Shown here piece by piece: positions 59,697-64,000 of a stretch of 64,000 nt of DNA; within the stretch, counting starts at the first letter, position 1; each line of letters begins with the position of its first letter. Source of the DNA: CALEMW01 sp035447065 (GTDB lineage: Bacteria; Krumholzibacteriota; Krumholzibacteriia; LZORAL124-64-63). Location: positions 81,803-145,802 of the forward strand of contig DAOTGJ010000003.1 of assembly GCA_035447065.1 (NCBI GenBank), written 5' to 3'. The notes beneath the pieces are model-generated. The model saw only the letters and a program-made list of their open reading frames with translations, was not told the origin of the DNA and made no database searches. A program made the position numbers and the translations under genes.

Positions 59697-60995
59697 ATGC
59701 CCGCATCCCCGGCCGCCCCCTGGCGCTGGCCCCTCCATTGGCAGATCCTCACGGCCCTGGTCCTGGGCCTGGCCCTGGGCCTGGCCCTGCCCGCCGACGG
59801 CCGCGTGGGCCCCGTGGACGGGGTGGCCGTGCTGGGCTTCCTGGGCGATCTCTTCCTGCGCGCCCTGAAGATGGTCATCGTGCCGCTGCTGGCCGGCTCC
59901 ATCATCACCGGCGTGGCCGGCCTGGGCGACGCCCGCGCCCTGGGCCGCCTGTTCCGCCGCACCTTCACCTGGTACATGCTGACCAGCCTGATCGCCATCC
60001 TCATCGGCCTGGCGCTGGTCAACGCCATCCGCCCCGGCGTGGCCGGCGGCGTGCCCGTGGGCCAGACCCTGGGCCTGGCGGCCGACGTGTCCGGGCTGGA
60101 CGACGAGCTCTCCGGCCGCGGCGCCGCCGACCTGGTGGGCATCGTGCTGCGCATGATCCCCACCAATCCGCTGCAGGCCGCCGCCGAGGGGCAGATGCTG
60201 CCGCTCATCGTGTTCTGCATGCTCTTCGGGACGGCCCTCACCCTGCTGGACGAGCCCCTGCGCGGCACCCAGCTGCGGTTCTGGGACGGCCTCTTCCAGG
60301 TCATGATGCGCATCACCGGCTGGGTGATCCGCTTCACGCCGCTGGGGGTGCTGGGGCTCATCGGGCGCATCGCGGCCACCAGCGGGCTGGAGGCCTTCGC
60401 GCCGCTGCTCAAGTTCGCGCTGACGGTGGTGCTGGGTCTGGGGCTGCACGCGCTGGTGGTGCTGCCGCTGCTGCTGCGCCTGGGGGCGCGGGTGCCGCCC
60501 CTGCGCCACGCGCGGGCCATGGCGCCGGCCCTGATGACCGCCTTCACCACCCGCAGCAGCTCCGCCACCCTGCCGCTGACCATGGAGTGCGTGGAGCACC
60601 GCGCCGGCGTGAGCAACCGCGTGACCAGCTTCGTGCTGCCGCTGGGGGCCACTGTGAACATGGACGGCACGGCCCTCTACGAGTGCGTGTGCGCCCTGTT
60701 CATCGCCCAGGCCTACGGCATCGCTCTGGGGCCGGTGGATCAGTTCGTGGTGGTGGTGACGGCCCTGCTGGCCAGCATCGGCGCGGCGGGGATCCCCTCG
60801 GCGGGCCTGGTGATGATCGCCATCGTGCTGGGCACGGTGGGGCTGCCCCTGGAAGGCGTGGCGCTGATCCTGGCGGTGGACCCGCTGCTGGACATGCTGC
60901 GCACCTGCGTGAACATCTTCAGCGACAGCTGCGGCGCCGTGGTCGTGGCCCGTCGCGAGGGCGAGACCGACTTCTATCCCGACTCCGGAGCGTGA
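59697..60995 (+). CDS. dicarboxylate/amino acid:cation symporter (DAACS family)
   Basis: 432 aa. Eight membrane helices and two hairpins. Hallmarks are RALKMVIVPLLAGSIITGVAGLG, the SSSATLPLTM re-entrant loop and VLPLGATVNMDGTALYE, then the second hairpin SIGAAGIPSAGLV. The substrate is glutamate, aspartate or a C4-dicarboxylate, taken up with Na+ or H+. The next gene starts 4 bp downstream, indicating an operon with two small membrane proteins. Confidence 0.95.
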   Translation: MPASPAAPWRWPLHWQILTALVLGLALGLALPADGRVGPVDGVAVLGFLGDLFLRALKMVIVPLLAGSIITGVAGLGDARALGRLFRRTFTWYMLTSLIAILIGLALVNAIRPGVAGGVPVGQTLGLAADVSGLDDELSGRGAADLVGIVLRMIPTNPLQAAAEGQMLPLIVFCMLFGTALTLLDEPLRGTQLRFWDGLFQVMMRITGWVIRFTPLGVLGLIGRIAATSGLEAFAPLLKFALTVVLGLGLHALVVLPLLLRLGARVPPLRHARAMAPALMTAFTTRSSSATLPLTMECVEHRAGVSNRVTSFVLPLGATVNMDGTALYECVCALFIAQAYGIALGPVDQFVVVVTALLASIGAAGIPSAGLVMIAIVLGTVGLPLEGVALILAVDPLLDMLRTCVNIFSDSCGAVVVARREGETDFYPDSGA

Positions 60996-60999
60996 CGCC

Positions 61000-61761
61000 A
61001 TGACCGACGACCGCCGCGACGAGCCCCCCTTCCCGCCCGCCTACGATCCCGAGGCCGGAAGGCCGCTGCAGGACGATGGAGCGCCGCCCCCGCCCGACGA
61101 CGCCCCCGCGGGCGAAGGCCACCTCCCCCCCTGGGAGGACCGCGCCGCCCACTCCTACGCCGGCGGCTTCTTCGAGACCATCCGTCTGGCCATGACCGCG
61201 CCCACGCGGCTGTTCCGGGGCATGACCGTGCGGCGTGGCGTGTGGGGGCCGCTGTCGTTCTACGTGCTGCTGTACGTGCTGATGAGCGTGGTGGACCGTC
61301 TCTACTCGGTGGCCTTCTCGGGCATGACCATGGGGCTGCTGTCCTTCATGGACGAGCTGGAGAGGGCCGACGCCGCGGAGATGGCGTTCATGCACGTCTT
61401 CGAGACCATGGGCGTGTTCGTCAGCCCGGTGACCGCGCTGATCACCCTCTTCATCAGCGCGGGGCTGACCCACCTGGGCGCCATGCTGATCATCCCCGGG
61501 CAGCGCGGCTTCGAGGCCACGCTGCGTGCGGTGGCGTACGGCGCCTCGCCGGCGGTGCTGGGTCTCATTCCGGTTTGCGGCGGCTTCGTGGTGGCGCCGT
61601 GGGCGCTGGTGATCGCGATCATCGGCATGCGCGAGACGCACCGCACCACGGGCCTGCGGGCGGTCATGGCCGTGCTGGCGCCTCTGCTGCTGGCGATCTG
61701 CGGGTGCACCGTGAGCGTGATCGTGTTCGGCATGTTCGCGGCGGCGGTGGGGAATTCGTGA
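61000..61761 (+). CDS. Yip1-domain membrane protein
   Basis: 253 aa. An acidic, Pro-rich cytoplasmic N-terminus (1-55) precedes FFETIRLAMTAPTRLFRGM, the entry motif of bacterial Yip1 proteins. Five hydrophobic segments follow, with TLRAVAYGASPAVLGLIPVCGGFVVAPWALV in the family's central position. Role unknown. Its stop overlaps the next start (GTGA). Confidence 0.85.
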   Translation: MTDDRRDEPPFPPAYDPEAGRPLQDDGAPPPPDDAPAGEGHLPPWEDRAAHSYAGGFFETIRLAMTAPTRLFRGMTVRRGVWGPLSFYVLLYVLMSVVDRLYSVAFSGMTMGLLSFMDELERADAAEMAFMHVFETMGVFVSPVTALITLFISAGLTHLGAMLIIPGQRGFEATLRAVAYGASPAVLGLIPVCGGFVVAPWALVIAIIGMRETHRTTGLRAVMAVLAPLLLAICGCTVSVIVFGMFAAAVGNS

Positions 61762-62168
61762 GGCTCGTCCCCGAGCGGGATCCGCTGCCGCGGCTGCTGG
61801 CCTTCGTCTACGCGCCGATGACCGCGGGCCTCTGGTGGGTGGTGCAGCGCGGCTGGCTGTGGCCGCCCGGTTCGCGGTCCTGCGTGCTGCTGGAGACCAC
61901 GGGCGTGGCCTGCCCCACCTGCGGCGGCGTGCGGGCCGTGCGCGCCCTGGGCGGCGGCCACGTGGGCGAGTCGCTGCGGCAGCATCCGCTGGTGGTGCCG
62001 GCCCTGGCGCTCGCGGCGGCTTGGCTGCTCTACGCCGCCGCGGCCACCGTCATGCCGCGCTGGCGCCGCTCCCTCGCCCTGGGCCCGCGCGAGGCCCGGG
62101 CCCTGCGCCTCGCCGCCGGACTCGCCTTCGTCTCCGTCTGGGCCTACCAGATCCTCCGTCACCTCTGA
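61758..62168 (+). CDS. DUF2752 membrane protein
   Basis: 136 aa, GTG start inside the preceding stop. The diagnostic motif CPTCGGVRAVRAL (about 52-64) is followed by two hydrophobic helices. DUF2752 proteins are small membrane proteins, often beside Yip1-like genes as here. Function unknown. Confidence 0.85.
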   Translation: MRLVPERDPLPRLLAFVYAPMTAGLWWVVQRGWLWPPGSRSCVLLETTGVACPTCGGVRAVRALGGGHVGESLRQHPLVVPALALAAAWLLYAAAATVMPRWRRSLALGPREARALRLAAGLAFVSVWAYQILRHL

Positions 62169-62175
62169 GAACGAC

Positions 62176-62203
62176 GACGGCCGCCCCTCGCGGAGCGGCC
62201 GTC
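62176..62203. terminator. hairpin between convergent DUF2752 and mscL genes
   Basis: 9-bp stem GACGGCCGC / GCGGCCGTC with a 10-nt loop. No clear T tract. Confidence 0.6.
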
Positions 62204-62225
62204 CCGGTTCAACGCGGCGCGGTCC

Positions 62226-62678
62226 CTACAGGTTCGAGGCGCAGTGCGCGCACTTCGTGGCCTTGATGGGGATGGTGCTCAGGCAGTGCGGGCACTCCTT
62301 GGTGGTGGGGGCCGCCGGCGCGGGCGCCTCCTCCTCGCGCTTCAGCTTGTTGATGTTCCGGATGAGCAGGAACACGGCGAAGGCCACGATCAGGAAGCTG
62401 ATGATCGTGTTGAAGAACACGCCGATGTTCATGGTCACGGCGCCGGCCTCCTGGGCGGCGGCCAGGGTCTCGAACTTGGTGACGCCGTCGGCGCCGGCCT
62501 TCAGCACCAGGAACAGGTTGGTGAAATCCACGCCGCCGAGCAGCAGTCCGATGGGAGGCATGATCACATCGGCCACGAGCGACTTGACGATGGTGCCGAA
62601 CGCGCCGCCGATGATGATACCGACGGCCATGTCCACCACGTTGCCCTTGACGGCGAATTCCTTGAACTCCTTGAACAT
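62226..62678 (-). CDS. mscL: large-conductance mechanosensitive channel MscL with C-terminal zinc ribbon
   Basis: 150 aa from ATG 62678 (AGGAGAG upstream). Amphipathic N-terminal helix FKEFKEFAVKGNVVDMAVGI, pore helix with GAFGTIVKSLV, periplasmic loop, then TM2 (about 84-107) and a charged stretch. The channel part is standard. The extra C-terminus holds CPHC (129-132) and CAHC (143-146), a zinc ribbon not found in E. coli MscL. The channel releases solutes on osmotic downshock. Confidence 0.95.
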   Translation of the reverse strand: MFKEFKEFAVKGNVVDMAVGIIIGGAFGTIVKSLVADVIMPPIGLLLGGVDFTNLFLVLKAGADGVTKFETLAAAQEAGAVTMNIGVFFNTIISFLIVAFAVFLLIRNINKLKREEEAPAPAAPTTKECPHCLSTIPIKATKCAHCASNL

Positions 62679-62776
62679 GTCGTTTCCCTCTCCTGATAAG
62701 TCCGTTGAAGCGAGCACGTCCCGGGCGGGGCGAAGCCGCACGATAACCGTCGAAACCGGTTTCAGACAACAGAAAT

Positions 62777-64000
62777 TCAGGCGCCCCGGCGCTCCACGAT
62801 GGTGGGCGCCGCCACCGGATGGCCGGCCGCCTCGCAACGCAGGTGGGCGGCGCGGTAGAAGTCGGCCGCGGGCACGCGGCTGAAGCCCAGCTTGATGGGC
62901 CCCAGGTCGCGGCCCTCCAGGAAGCGCCAGTGGTGCAGCAGCGTGGGCACGGTGGCTCCCGCCTCGGTCTGCAGCAGGCGGCGGTGGCTGCTGGAGAGGT
63001 TCACGCGCGGATGGTTGTTCTTGGCGGCGAACCAGATCAGGTCCAGCAGCTCCTCGTCGGGAACCAGGGCGCGGCCGTGGCGCTCGCGCCAGGCGCGCTG
63101 AATGTCCTCGGCCAGGCGGGTGTCGCTGCCCTTGCTGGTGAAGCGGATGAGGTACTTGTCATAGGTGTCCAGGCCGTCCATGACGAAGGCGCCCAGCATG
63201 GCCTCCAGGCCGTGGCGGCGGCCGATGGCGATCATGGCCAGGTCGTCGCACACGCCGTCGCCCAGGCGCAGGCGGAAGTACTCCTGGTCGTAGTGGGGGT
63301 ACTCCCACACCTGCTCATCCAGGGGCATGAGCACGCCCAGGCGCTCCAGCTCCGCCAGGTCGCGGGCGTCCCAGGCCTCGGCGCCGGCGTCCTCGATGCC
63401 GGTGGCGCGGAACAGTCCGGCGTTGACCACGCGGATCTCCCCCCCGCCGATGTCGTAGCGGTCGCCCTGGAAGTCCAGGGGGTGCAGGGTCAGGGCCATG
63501 CGGCGGTGGTCGATGTCGTCCATGAAGCCGGCCAGGACCAGGCCCGAGAGGAAGGCGCGCGTGTCCACGGTGCGGCCGGCCAGGAAGCCGGCGCCCAGCA
63601 GGGGGCCCTCGGCGTCGTCCAGGGGCATGGTCTCGGTGAAGAGGTGGGCCATGACGTGGGCGCGCACGCGCTCCACCAGGTCGGTGCGGCGGCGGCGCAC
63701 GGCGTCGTGGCGCAGGTGGGGCCAGCGGTCTTCGAGCTCCGTCAGCACGCGGTCGAAGGTGGCCTCGCGGAAGGCCAGCGGCGTGCCGTACTCGTCCACG
63801 AACCAGCCGTGGCCGTTCTGGGCGCGGCCCACCACGGACTGGGGCAGCAGCACCTCCAGCACGTCGGCCGGGGCGTCGATGCGCTGGGCCATGAGGTACT
63901 GGAAGTCGTCGCGGCAGAGGCGGCGGAAGAGCTCCTCGTTGCCGCGCACGGTGAGGTAGCGCACGCCGCGGGGGCCGCGGCCGTCGCGGCGGCGTTCGTC
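62777..64000 (-). CDS. unrecognised protein, 5' end beyond the window
   Basis: The frame is open from the right edge to a stop at 62777, giving at least 407 aa. The internal GTG at 63964 is not needed as a start because the preceding 12 codons are open. The protein is soluble and mixed alpha/beta, without signal or membrane segments in the visible part. Notable segments are VRGNEELFRRLCRDDFQYLMAQRI, HRRMALTLHPLDFQGDRYDIGGG and PHYDQEYFRLRLG. I do not recognise the family and assign no function. It lies 98 bp upstream of mscL on the same strand. Confidence 0.8.
   Translation of the reverse strand, partial: DERRRDGRGPRGVRYLTVRGNEELFRRLCRDDFQYLMAQRIDAPADVLEVLLPQSVVGRAQNGHGWFVDEYGTPLAFREATFDRVLTELEDRWPHLRHDAVRRRRTDLVERVRAHVMAHLFTETMPLDDAEGPLLGAGFLAGRTVDTRAFLSGLVLAGFMDDIDHRRMALTLHPLDFQGDRYDIGGGEIRVVNAGLFRATGIEDAGAEAWDARDLAELERLGVLMPLDEQVWEYPHYDQEYFRLRLGDGVCDDLAMIAIGRRHGLEAMLGAFVMDGLDTYDKYLIRFTSKGSDTRLAEDIQRAWRERHGRALVPDEELLDLIWFAAKNNHPRVNLSSSHRRLLQTEAGATVPTLLHHWRFLEGRDLGPIKLGFSRVPAADFYRAAHLRCEAAGHPVAAPTIVERRGA

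Overview
The window is high-GC chromosomal DNA from a Gram-negative (diderm) bacterium. The evidence for a diderm is several outer-membrane beta-barrels ending in F or W, lipoproteins, a TonB/ExbBD set, an AsmA-like protein and MurB. It reads as housekeeping DNA: six tRNA genes, no rRNA, no CRISPR, and no recognisable insertion sequence, integrase or phage gene. A run of exactly 100 N (10824-10923) marks a scaffold join, so this is probably a draft or metagenome-derived assembly. Several secreted proteins end in a short N-E-x-x-[TN]-[WF]-[GS]-x-[LV]-K-x-L-[YF]-R tail. I loosely associate such tails with uncultured FCB-type candidate phyla (Krumholzibacteriota/Eisenbacteria-like), but that placement is low-confidence inference.

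Layout. 1-3978: the 3' part of a nickel-uptake operon (NikK/NikL-like pieces, an outer-membrane barrel, NikM, NikQ, NikO and the regulator NikR), convergent with a TMEM175-like channel gene. 4780-8978: a three-tRNA cluster (Arg, Ser, Ser), then AsmA-like, MnmA and a TPR lipoprotein. 9015-13427: a TonB-ExbB-ExbD-lipoprotein-outer-membrane-protein operon interrupted by the assembly gap. 13538-17123: murB, an outer-membrane protein and comM. 17327-21796: three secreted proteins with the shared tail, a bacterial histone-fold protein, an M20 peptidase and tRNA-Glu. 21963-30246: an S1-domain protein, a NadA/cysteine desulfurase pair, a propeller lipoprotein, a secreted M3 peptidase and a large barrel. 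30457-39015: tRNA-Lys, purA, a fourth tail protein, engB, lon, clpX, clpP, tig and tRNA-Leu.

39145-51285: a sigma-54 activator, then a carbon-metabolism block. This block holds a 2-oxoacid:ferredoxin oxidoreductase (ferredoxin, alpha, fused beta-gamma), an enoyl-CoA hydratase, a three-gene biotin-dependent acyl-CoA carboxylase and a methylmalonyl-CoA epimerase. Together they fit branched-chain amino-acid, fatty-acid or propionyl-CoA metabolism. Two tandem paralogous barrels and an M29 aminopeptidase lie within it. The region between the aminopeptidase and epimerase start codons is one large inverted repeat with mirror-image promoters.

51361-64000: a secreted protein; a tightly overlapped minus-strand run (pepA, MATE, xseA, xseB, ABC exporter ATPase and two permeases); a dicarboxylate symporter with two small membrane proteins; an MscL with a C-terminal zinc ribbon; and a truncated unrecognised gene at the right edge.

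Many promoters fit a TTGACN, 17-nt spacer, TA-rich -10 pattern, most clearly in front of the tRNA genes. Same-strand neighbours are often joined by ATGA or GTGA start/stop overlaps, so translational coupling looks common. All coordinates, motif positions and counts were worked out by hand from the sequence; no database search was run.
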